A stretch of 64,000 nucleotides of DNA, taken from contig NW_020170397.1 of assembly GCF_000524195.1 (NCBI RefSeq), forward strand, positions 776,045 through 840,044, given 5' to 3'. The notes below the pieces were generated by a model that did no database searches, was not told where the DNA came from, and was given only the letters and a program-made list of their open reading frames with translations. The stretch comes from Echinococcus granulosus (lineage: Eukaryota > Platyhelminthes > Cestoda > Cyclophyllidea > Taeniidae). This document shows, piece by piece, positions 20,493-30,711 of this stretch (position 1 is its first letter; each line of letters begins with the position of its first letter). A program made the position numbers and the translations under genes.

Positions 20493-23437
20493 GGAAAATC
20501 TCATTGCTTAAAAGTTCATTAAAGGGCGACTCTCTAAGAATGGTAGTATCAGTGAGACAAATTACACCCTTGAGGATCAGGAAAAGCACTATCACTCCCA
20601 AACATTCTATCTCCTAGTTAAATATACTTGTGCCTCTAATGAGCCACCACCATTACCGAGTGATACTTGTCATTATTTTGTAAAAAGTGTTGTAGAGGTG
20701 GCAATTTAACCGTTTCATATCATGATTAAACCCAACTCGGTAATAATTATTTTGATGCACATGCATATCTCTCCTACCATGTATTTGGCATTTCCACTTG
20801 CCTCTTAGAAAGCATGCTCATGATGCTGAAGAGCACTCCCTGCCAAATCGGAAAGGTTCAGGCTTTTCAGAGCATCATCACTGATTACGGATCATGCATA
20901 TGGGGATCTAAAGCTACATCAAATCATATGATTCTACCACCGCTGCCTCTTTTTCACGTTGCGTTGCCTCATCAAACAAGAAATTGACATCAGTTGATCA
21001 GACCGATGCCAGTTGTTGGTATGTTGAGGGAGTACGATGGAAAGGTTGACACCATTAGACTGCTATATGAAACAAAATAGATTTGCCTATTTCTGATTAT
21101 CTAACTGTTCCACGTTTTCATCATCACCCGATTTTTTTAATCAGTAAGGTATCTGTCACTCTGAATAGTCCTGAATTCCGTGCATACTTCCATGCCTCAA
21201 ATTAGCGGATTGGTCGAGCTTTAGTGCTTCCAATTTCTTATTTTGCACGCATTTTTTGATTAATAGCTTTAACTCTCTACTAAACGTGATCCCTGCATTT
21301 CTTCACTCGTAAATTCAACCAGAAGACACCTTTTTATGCGCGTTGGCGTGTACATGAAATGGATGTGGTGAAGTCTAGGCGGCATTCACTACTACATGTC
21401 TTATTGTTGTTTCTGTGTGTTCATTAGCCCGAGCCCTGTGGGGCGTTTAACCGAAAGTGAATTTAAGGTGCCACGTCAATCATCTCGGTATGCATACCAC
21501 CAGCAGTGGTTGAAACAATTACTTCACTTACAACTCCAGTTTACACTAATTCACAATGGTAAACTTCAGCGGTTCGGTATGAAAAGCGAAATTTTGTTGG
21601 TGGTGTGGATTTGCATACCACCTTGTTTTGCCGCATTATAGCACCGGCGTGACAATCACGCCACTTTTTTTGCAATCACTTGTCCTATGGTGATTCCATC
21701 CATGTACATTCAATAAATCCGCAGTTCTCTTTTGTTTTCCGTACTGTGCTCACTTTATTTGACCCCTATGGTCATCGCTTCTGTATGGTCGTGTTGTAAT
21801 GCTAGTGTTAAGGTCTCGCCTAAACTTCATGCTTGTGATTAATTTTCTTCTTCAATGGGAACATGCGGGCACAGGGTCGTGGCTATGCACTTACAAATAC
21901 TGGTTAGTATGTTATTACGCACCGTCACGACCGAGTTTCAGCACTGCAGGCTTACCACAGAAGAGCATGTACACACCGTCACGTATACGCGCTGCTTGTG
22001 GAGATGATGGTGGGACAATTATGGTTCTGATTTACCATATGGGTGAGAATGACAATCAGACCGGTTCCTTCATCGATAACGGATAGGTCTTCAAGACGGG
22101 AATTTTCAATGTGGCTGGAAGAAATGACGGCCGAAGAAGTGACTTTCAGAGTTCAGATGTTGAAATTTGAATAGTATTGTTTGCGCGGTAGTCAGTCACT
22201 CGAATACGCTGTCGTGAGAGGAAACCGGTCTCTCTCTCCCGACCAATTTCGACCAGATATTGAATTACACCCTCATATCATTTCACCCAAGCGATCGTAA
22301 TGGGTGGGTCTTGTTTGTAAATTGACCAACAAGGTCCCGTGAAGCTGGAATCCAAAACGTGCTAAAGTGCATCGTGAAACGAGCAGCATTTGCTATTTTA
22401 GCAAGTATTGTGGTTTGGTACCTCATGATAAGACGGAACGCTGGTGTCTGTCAAATATGACTTATCCTCGTCATGTCAGATTTCGTCTTAAGGTAAAGGT
22501 GGCTCACCTCCAATGTCGTAACAGCGAATAAATGGCGGATTCCAGATCCCATCTTTTCCAGCCATCGGTCGTTTGTCTTATAAGGGCGGAATCCGCATAG
22601 CTTCTCCACCCTGTCAATTTGTTGAAATAGTTCAACACTGCTTGAAAAGTATGGTTTATGTGATTTTTCTGCCGACTCCTGAGTATTTTAATCTGGATGA
22701 GGTCACTTTCACTCGCTTCGGTTGGAGTTTTCCCACGCAAAATTTCTCAATATGTATGTGTGCGTGTATTTTGCACTTATTCAGTAGCTAAGCAGCTCAT
22801 GAGCCTTTCGAGAGTTCTACCCTAGGGGCGTCCTTTCACTCAGATTTGTAAATTACACATTAGTTCTCAAAAATAACTCTAAGAAAGCGATTCTATGGGT
22901 AATCTTGTGCAGGTGACACCTTGGTGCTGCACTCTCAACAGTAAAATTAAAACTTTAATTGTTGAATTTCAAACCCTTTGCCCCCGGGATTCATGGGCCT
23001 CTTTGCCCCCTCAAACTGTTGTTGCATTTGGCAGGAGGCAAATCAGGGATTGCATCAGTGGTCCTGTTGTCACTGGATAGCTCTTATACAAATGGAGATT
23101 CTCTGCAGGTCAAGTGACCTGAAATAAGTTGGGTACTTCCAACCAGGTTAGGGCAGCATCTCCCCCTGTGCCTGAAGTACTCACCACTGCACTTTGCTTG
23201 AGTTGCTTTACATTCAACATGCTGCATACCGGTAGATCACCCTTTTTATAACCTTTGAGGAGAAATTCTCCGAAGTCGTTGTATTATAAATGTTTATGTC
23301 TTTTATTACAGACCGTTTCAGGTATCATAGAGGCGGACAGGAAGATGCTGGAGAGCTGCCCTGGCATAGGCCCCGTGAAAGCGGAGAAAATCTACGAGGC
23401 ACTTCATTCTAGTCTCAAGCGGAAGAATCTCGATTAG
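16627..23437 (+). CDS. ERCC1: DNA excision repair protein ERCC1
   Basis: Non-catalytic partner of the XPF nuclease: it binds DNA and positions the 5' cut in nucleotide-excision and crosslink repair. Exons: about 16627-16746 (start unresolved), 17059-17384, 17467-17509, 17585-17688, 17768-17867, 18444-18520, 19221-19407, 23312-23437 (TAG). From 17059 they encode 320 residues in consistent phase. Residues NLLVSQRQRGNPLLELIR, then VPWEYAAIEPDYVFGPSQCA, then LRYHNLNPEYIFERLQ and LVDV form the central nuclease-like domain. DDAHHPLKELNKFGL, VTVLLAWS and FLEAARYVECFK complete it. SLRIVSRSDAAALLSRF and ESCPGIGPVKAEKIYEAL are the tandem helix-hairpin-helix domain that pairs with XPF. The Ser/Thr-rich N-terminus is longer than in vertebrates. 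The first exon joins in phase 0 but has no ATG before an in-frame stop at 16612, so a further upstream exon or trans-splicing is needed. Confidence 0.92.
19408..23311. other. large last intron of ERCC1 (3.9 kb)
   Basis: It separates the two helix-hairpin-helix exons. It contains the GT microsatellite and 100-N gap at 20310-20488. No nested gene was recognised on either strand; the open frames are short and show no family resemblance. Confidence 0.6.
20310..20488. repeat. (GT)n microsatellite broken by a 100-N assembly gap
   Basis: About 39 nt of GT repeat (20310-20348), a short TAGTAGGAAA, 100 N (20358-20457), then about 31 nt of GT repeat to 20488. The exact 100-N length is a conventional placeholder, so the true repeat length is unknown. 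Confidence 0.9.
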
Positions 23438-24570
23438 CTGACACAAGTATTTAAACGGACTGCTCAACGCAAGAAGACAGATTATTCCACGCTGCTCCTC
23501 ATTTTAAACTTTTGATATGGTGAATTAGATCAATGGTTATGTTTTTTGCTCGCAAATTGAATAGAATTTATTTGGCTTTGCAAGTGAATGGACTTCCACA
23601 ATAATTGGTGTGTGGTGTGAGACCGGTGGGACAGTTTATCACTATTACTATTTTCCCCCTGGAGTGAACACTCTCATCGGGCTGTGCATACCCAAACGCT
23701 GTTTAAAAATGGAACACATTTGTCATTTTGACGCACCTACTAGATGTTGCCTTTTTGTCATCAAGGTTTTCGCGGAATAGATGAGCGCCAAATTCAAGCA
23801 CAGCTGTGAGTTATGCCATCAAACGCATCATCGGAGACGAGTGCATGTCCACCGACAAATGGAGCACCACAAATACACTCCCTTTTGGACCGAATAAATC
23901 CGACTCCGTGCCTCATCAGTAGATTGAGATGCCATCATACCTTGGGGGTTGTCAGAACCCACACTGGCCCAAAACGTACCAGGGGACTAACTACGAATTG
24001 AGCCCGAGAAGCACCAAGACAACCACCGCGAACTGATCAGCAGCACCTCTGGTCCTAATCGAGCCCCAAGAGGGAGAACGGACCTCGCGCCCGCCTGCAC
24101 CGAATGCAGACGAGACCCAGTAAAAGGGCTCCGCTTTCACGACCCCCCAAGTTATGACAACTAAGAGGACCGTATAAAGCGAGACTGAGCCCATTTTCAC
24201 CCCTCCCTTGCACTAGACGTCGACAGCGTCATCCCGTCCGTAATCTACGTCAATCCTAACGCGCGCTGCTGCAGCTTCGAACGAACCACGATGGGTTTGC
24301 GGAGGCAGGATGAGCAAACGCACCAACTGCTAAAATGGACCCGTCAATAGTAAATCGAAATATTGGACAGTATTTCTATTGTGAAATTGTGGGATTCCAA
24401 AACGCGAGGAAAAAGAAGATATGCAAAGGGCCTCAAAATGGCCAACTGTGCGGGGGAAGAGGCAGTTTTTTACTCTCTCCGTCGGCAGGGGTTGGTGCTT
24501 GCTCTCCGTCTCTTATGAGAGCAAGCAAACGCAGACGGAACAACAAGGGTTATGCGAGATCAGATCGACG
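23438..24570. other. convergent spacer between ERCC1 and PTBP
   Basis: It holds both 3' UTRs. The GC-richer part around 23990-24200 carries one possible small secreted-protein frame on the minus strand, listed separately. Nothing else was recognised. Confidence 0.45.
23991..24194 (-). CDS. possible small secreted protein (unrecognised)
   Basis: This is a 67-codon frame starting at an ATG in a good context (AAAATGG). The first 20 or so residues look like a cleavable signal peptide: MGSVSLYTVLLVVITWGVVK followed by A and E. The last 13 residues (FAVVVLVLLGLNS) are again hydrophobic, as in a GPI-attachment signal, leaving a mature part of only about 30 residues without cysteine. There is no homology I can name, no neighbour supports it, and a chance frame or a terminal exon of a longer gene are both possible. 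Confidence 0.25.
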   Translation of the reverse strand: MGSVSLYTVLLVVITWGVVKAEPFYWVSSAFGAGGREVRSPSWGSIRTRGAADQFAVVVLVLLGLNS

Positions 24571-27500
24571 CTAGATTGCGGACTTGCTAAAGCTGATGCG
24601 CAAATGTGAGTTTTCACTCAGTTGGGTGTTGTGAAGGGCCTGGGAAAAGGAAATGAGAAGCACAAGAACTAGTCAGCGCCTTTAAATGGGTAAAAAATAT
24701 ATAAACAGCCAAAACAACTCCGACAAATTGCAGGAAGAACGGTGGAATGAGAATATTGCATGAGTTCCAAAATGGAGGTGGAGTTCAACAAAGCACTGCA
24801 CCTAACTCAACTTCGATTTATGTCTTCCCAGATGTCAAAGCAACCAACTTACGATGAGGGCCTCCATAGCACTTTCAACGCTGTCCAGCTGTACGAGAGC
24901 CATCTTGTTATCCTTTCTGAAATGGAAATCAGAGTCACTCAACGAGGTGCCGTAACAGACGATTATGAAGAGAAATACTATTTCTCGCTCCAAACTTGTG
25001 GACGACAAGCAAGCTGGTTAGCAGTCCGCCAAGTAAGGGTTAATTTATCATTAGATTGCGAGAAGGGGTAAGCGGGTGTGCGTTTACAAAAAGACCACGG
25101 CAATTCACTTACGCTTGCTCTGGATGTTTCTGATAAAATCTAAGAAAAATATGTCGCGAAAGTGACTCCTTAATTCACGCAGACTGGTACAATGTAAAGA
25201 GTAATCGTGATGGCTAGATCAGCCAATATATGTCGGGTTCCTAGAGTGCGTCTACTTCCTTCTTATTAGCTTTCATAATAAATTCAAAAAGCACAGTTGT
25301 TTGAAACAAAACACAATTGACCCACAGAGCTCATGAATCTACTGCATTGAAAAACTTGCCTACGCTAATGCTTATACCTGCATTGATATAGGTAGGTAGT
25401 CAACTTACTGCATAAAACGGAACCCTACTACATCGAAACCCTTCGAGCGGAACAACGTCCGGACGTCATCCTCTGTAACACTTGGAGGGATATTGCTCAA
25501 GTGGAGGACATGGCTTGGTGGATAAATATTTTGATAATTTTTCGAGTTAGGCTTTCTAAATCGATGGAGCAGGTTATTGGAGTAGTCCTTGGTCAGGTGA
25601 TTGTCCTTGTCTTCCTTTGGCAGCTGCACATAGTTGTGGCGCGAGATGGCTATCTTCATCGGCTGGCCCCAAAGCACTTTTTGGTTTAAATACTGCATAG
25701 CTAAAAGGGAGCCACCAAGCAAAAGGTGGGCTTAGTTTGCGTTAAGCTTACGCACACTCGTAATACCTGCCACACCATACTTCTAATTACGGATTGCCTA
25801 ATTACGCTGAACTGAATAAATAAGTAGCCGCCGCTACTAGAGCAAATCTTTACAGTGGCATTCAATGAACAAGTGGGAACACATATACCTACCCAGTATG
25901 GCTTGTTGGGAGTCACTGAATTGAATAAGAGCAGTATCCTTCTTGTTAAACATTATCTTCACGCGCACCACATCTCCGTAAACACCTAAATAAATACGTG
26001 TAGCCAAGGTAAGTAGCACATCGAGGATGCCTTTTTTAGATATATGCTTCCAATTTGAAGCACATAACGATATTACTCAACCACTACCTGACAAAAGAAC
26101 CTGCTGTACTTATAAAAGGAATTTTGCTACATTGGTCAAGGAATGAATGTGGAATCCCTAGTAGGATAACGGCCAAAGTAAGACGGGGTTCGAAGTCGGT
26201 AGCTGTTGTTAGGTAGCGAAAGGAGAGTAAGACAGTAGTAGGTGTGTATGGCCAATACCTGTTTCCTCTATGCACTACCTTATATATACAGCTGGTAAGG
26301 AATAAATCCGGACGAATAAAGAATAGGGCGGTATGGAACTTGTGTAAACGAAGCAAGCAAAAAGGAGCTTACCAAACAAGGTAAATAAGGCGTCCGGATA
26401 CACTCGCTGAATTAAAATTGATAAATGGATAAGATGTGGTAGAGGATAAGTGACAAGTATAGGAAAATTGGGCAAGAGAAGTATCACAGACAAGATCCAC
26501 ATATGATCCACCACGATTTTAGAGTAGACACGCGACGAAGACGACGCAGTTGATGATTCAAGTGAGAGAGAGGGAGAAACAGAAAAGAATGAAAAACCAG
26601 AGTAAGCTGAAAGAACATTGGAGCGAAAGCAAGAAAACGAATAGGACAGTCGTTAATGGCCTTGTGTATAGATAAATTTAGATCGAAACGGCGTAAAAAT
26701 AAATACAAATATTTTACCAAAAATTAAGCTGCGCGTGAAAAGAGCACTAAGGACCAAAAGAAACGGGAAAAAGACGCCCTGTAAATCACACTTAAAATCG
26801 TCTTTGGAAAATTTAAGAATGGTTTGGAATTCAAATGACATCCAGATTATTAGACGAGAAGAAAACGAAGATTGGTCGATGAAATAGTCTCCTGGAACGG
26901 TGATATATCAAACCCATCCTCTATTCGTGATACATAGACGTACCTCCTCGTTGAGGTTGGAGACGATGAGAACGGTGCTTCCATTATTGTTTAGAGGTAA
27001 ACGGATTGCCAAAGACGATGACTGGGCAGCAGCTGCGGCCGCTTGAGCTGCAGTGAGCTTTTGCAGGGCAGTAACTGACTGCGAAACCGATCCGGCACCT
27101 GAAAACTGACCGTTTCCGCCTCCAGCACGGCCACTGCCGGACTGACCTTGATTAGCAGCCGCATTATTAGCTGCAGCTGAGAACGCCAGCAGGGATGCCA
27201 TAGTAGGATTAATGGCCGCCCCATTCGCCGCGTTGGGAAATGCCGCACCACTCTGTCAATCAAAGGTAGTAACGAGTAGGAACACAACTACAATGCCATA
27301 CAACCACAGAAATCGTGTCAGATGGTAATTCACCTGCGCGGAAAGCGACATGAAACTGGCAGTAGCAGCTGCAGCGGCAGGAGAAAGCTGCAAACCAGCT
27401 TGTTGAGCAAGTGCCATAAGTTGTGTGGTGAACTCGGTCATTCGGCAGGCGTTGTTGTTCGCCGCTGCAGCCACCCAGGCGGGTGGCATAGCAGCAGGAG

Positions 27501-28732
27501 TTTGTTGATGTGGATGCAGCATAGTCGGACCACCAGCTGTACCAGTAAATTGAGACATTGCGGCAGCAACGGCGGAATTCGGGCCGAAAGCGTGACCACC
27601 CTGACCATGCCCACCACCATGGGACACATTGTTAGACATTCCAGCTGATGGCAGCCTACGAAGACTCGTCAACTCATCTTCTGTTAATGGGTTAAGCACG
27701 TAATCACGGCATTTCTGGCTCTCCTGACGGATTTCGAGGGGACCGCGATTTTTAGAAAACTCCACCGAAAGGTGGCAGCATCCAGTGTAGATATTTTGCC
27801 GATTTAAATGCTAAAGCATTCACCAGTTCGTTAAAGCCAAGTAATAAAAGTACACCAATGGATACTTGGTAGCTGATTTACCAGCATGGCCACGAAAGCT
27901 TGTAGGTGATTCTCGAACTCGATAAAGCCTTGATAATGGTCATTCTTAAGGAAAATAATAACGCGGAGGATCTTCCCGAACCTATGGAAGATCTAAGACT
28001 GTACACCAGTAGAAGTGACCTTACTTTGTAGATAATAATATGATTAATTTGCTGATCCATAATATCCTCAATGATGATTCGAAGGACGGTATTCGGATTT
28101 CCTTGATTAGCTCCAGAAAGGTCTTGCTGTACAACCGAATTCGCCCTTTGAATAGCTTGGTTCACTATAGCATTCTCCGCCTTTAATTCCAAATGTGGGT
28201 GTTTAGAAAATTGTAGAACAAGCTGACGACCGTGTAGTATAGCTGGGTATTCTTGATAATATTCCACCATGTCCATGGCACTTTCAAGAAGCTCCATTTC
28301 TATGAGGGCCTGACTACTTCGTTTTGACAACACCATATTCTTCAAAAAACCGAAGGGAATCGCTAGGAGTGTGACGTCCTGTTCAGTAGCATCTACAGGA
28401 AGGCTTCGGATGTGGACAACATTGGATAAAGGGGTATCTACTTGGTCCATTCTTGACTTCAACAGTAATACAAGAATATGTAACAAAACCATACCTTCTT
28501 ATGTTCATTAATTTCTACTTCCATTGCGGCAGCATGCCCTTCACCATTAGAGGTTACAGCTTCTGCATCCGGAACGCGCTGAAAATTATGACCACCCAAT
28601 TAATTAAAGGCCCAGTTGCGCTACATAGACGTGCAAGAAACTACAAAATTAGCATATGAAACAAATATGGAAGCAAAAGGGTTTAAAAAGAACTACAAGT
28701 TAACGGGAGAAAATTACCTTTCGCTTGCTGGA
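24571..28732 (-). CDS. PTBP1: polypyrimidine-tract-binding protein (four RRMs)
   Basis: RNA-binding splicing repressor of the PTBP/hnRNP I family; the symbol denotes the family, since orthology to one vertebrate paralogue is not expected. Exons 5' to 3' on the minus strand: 28732-28718 (15-nt micro-exon, tentative), 28578-28495, 28456-28025, 27992-27882, 27810-27334, 27252-26944, 26406-26373, 25985-25893, 25700-25409, 24916-24853, 24639-24571 (TAG). From 28578 they encode 654 residues. RRM1 has [16 protein letters not shown] and [12 protein letters not shown]2 has [10 protein letters not shown] and [13 protein letters not shown]3 has [20 protein letters not shown] and [23 protein letters not shown]4 has [20 protein letters not shown] and [12 protein letters not shown]. 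The linker between RRM2 and RRM3 is long and rich in Ala, Gly and Asn, which makes the protein about 100 residues longer than human PTBP1. The initiating exon lies upstream and was not found. Confidence 0.93.
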
Positions 28733-29289
28733 CTAAAACATCAAAAAAGTAATCGTTTAGAACAGTAATCGGGGACTCATGTTTATTTCTGCAATGCACA
28801 AGATGTTTACAAAACTATGATGATAATCTGTGATAAATTAGAATCAGAAACGCAAGCTCAGTCGAACGCAATTACACGTACCATAAGTTGGGAGTATGAC
28901 AATGAAGACATGGCGGACACAGCCGCGAGTTCACCAACAAAGGACTTCTAGTGGTTCATTCAAAGGCATGGCATGAAATACTATTTAAAAAATCCAAACC
29001 TCAAGTTTACCATATCAAGGCTGAATCAATTACGCCTACTAAAAACCTTTGAAATCCATTCGTCGCATGTATACGTGTAAAAGAAGTTACTACTAATAAA
29101 GTTCACTTGAAATTCTTTGCTAGACAACATGTGCCTGTAGTGCATAAGGTGTAAACACGATCTTAAACAAACGGGTTTATTATATTAAAGAAATTTTTTA
29201 TGGAACATATATAAGGCATATATTGAACCTTAAACCAAATAATGTGCAAGCCGTTGTTTTTTGTTAAGCAGTCAGTATAGCTAAAAAGC
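28733..29289. other. 5' region of PTBP
   Basis: It should hold the unlocated first exon and promoter of PTBP on the minus strand. No motif can be assigned safely. Confidence 0.35.
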
Positions 29290-29442
29290 TACGCCATTAG
29301 GGTCATTGTACCTCGCCGGGTGGGCTGGATTTCGGGCCATGCTAGCGGTCCTGGTCTTTCCTACGTCGCATGCACTTATTTTGATCGAGTATTACGCCTT
29401 CTTTCACCATGAGGGAAGTCTCGGAGCACTACCGATAGGTCT
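29290..29442 (-). repeat. solo terminal repeat of dispersed LTR-like element
   Basis: On the minus strand it reads CCGAGACTTCCCTCATGGTG, GTAATACTCGATC, GCATGGCCC, CCCACCCGGCGAGGTACAAT, in the order of the family terminal repeat. It lies between the divergent PTBP and DNAJB genes. Confidence 0.65.
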
Positions 29443-30600
29443 ATCATCGTTCATGTATTTGTGTTAATTTCATCGGTGTTAGAGTCATTTTAGTAATTAG
29501 GGCTGTCACTACTGTCTTTCTCATTTCTAATATTCCCTCAAAAATTGATGTTCACATCGCCTCAATTTAGGTGTGTAGAGCCCGCATTTATTCTGAAACT
29601 AGAAATGGTCATAATACACAGACAGGTAGATGAATTAGAGTGCTACTGACACGGCTCGAACGCCATGCTTCCCAGCGAGAGTGTAAAGACGAATCTTGCG
29701 GTTGCTGCGAAACCAGATAAGAAGAGTTAAGTAAGTCACCAAGGCCTTCTGATCAGTGCTGGGATTTGTTTCTAAACGAAATTACAAAGGGGACTTTCTA
29801 GATCTCAGTTCATGTTCTAGGTAGTTGCACCCGCAAGAAATCGTTTGGTGTTTGCGCAGTCATCTGTAATTAAATGGGGTTTTCCAAATATATCTGCTGT
29901 TTTTTCTTCCTAACTCTAATTAAAACCCATTAATTGAAGAAACCTGGCAGTATGATGTATATCGTTTTATATTAGTAAGAGTTTTTACGGGAGATGAGGG
30001 TTATTAAAGGTAACCGGGATTCGCCCTTTCCGATCATATCCATGAAGGGATTTAGGCCTTAAGGTTGGTCCGGTCAGCTCGCTTACCACCTTAGAGGTAC
30101 ACTACACTGGCTCCTGGCCTATCAGGGATCATGGGGAAAAACTAGAAATCGGGAATTTGCTGGAACTAAGAAAGCTTCAATCTTCTTAGATTTGGTGTTG
30201 CTCTTCTGTATCACCTGGGTTTGGTGATCAGCGACCTTAATCCGCACGGGGTTTACATGGCTTTATTACTCATGCAGAGTCCTGTTCCTTACCCATAGTC
30301 ATATTAAATCATGCTAGCATGGGAAGCTTTAATTTCATTCACTAATTAGAAATTTTGTGCTTGCATTTAAGACTGCGTTATCAAAATATTCCTGATTTTA
30401 ATGTAGAACGAGTTGGAGTATTTGGAATTACCACGACGATCAGCCACTCGTTAAAATAAGCTGTTTTCATTACAACAAAGCCACAAAGATAAATTACCAA
30501 GATGAATGGGTTGGAGCCACAAAACGACTATAGTTAAAATGTGTAATTTTAGTTAGTGCCCTTAGATCGAATCATAGTTATAATGAACACCACCTACACT
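29443..30600. other. intergenic sequence between PTBP and DNAJB
   Basis: No coding sequence or RNA gene was recognised. The segment 30000-30150 has faint resemblance to the dispersed repeat but too little to call. Confidence 0.4.
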
Positions 30601-30607
30601 GTAATTT

Positions 30608-30660
30608 AACCAATCAAATTTTAGAAGACTAGCCAATAGAAGAGTTGAAAAGAAGGTTCT
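30608..30660 (+). promoter_or_regulatory. CCAAT boxes and heat-shock-element-like pair upstream of DNAJB
   Basis: Two CCAAT boxes (about 30610 and 30633) precede AGAAGGTTCT at 30651-30660, an inverted GAA..TTC pair with the spacing of a heat-shock element unit. A third unit (GTA for GAA) follows imperfectly. The pair is about 52 bp before the ATG of an Hsp40 gene, where HSF1 control would be expected. Confidence 0.4.
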
Positions 30661-30711
30661 AGTAACTTTGTTTGTGCACCACTACCGTGTGCTCTCTGTG
30701 GTCTTTCTGCT

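Noticed and set aside
20304..20522. Cys-Val and Thr-His repeat frames
   Set aside because: They are translations of the GT microsatellite across the N gap.
30000..30150. Possible further copy of the dispersed terminal repeat
   Set aside because: Only scattered short matches (for example CTCCTGGCCTATC) without the ordered series of blocks seen in real copies.
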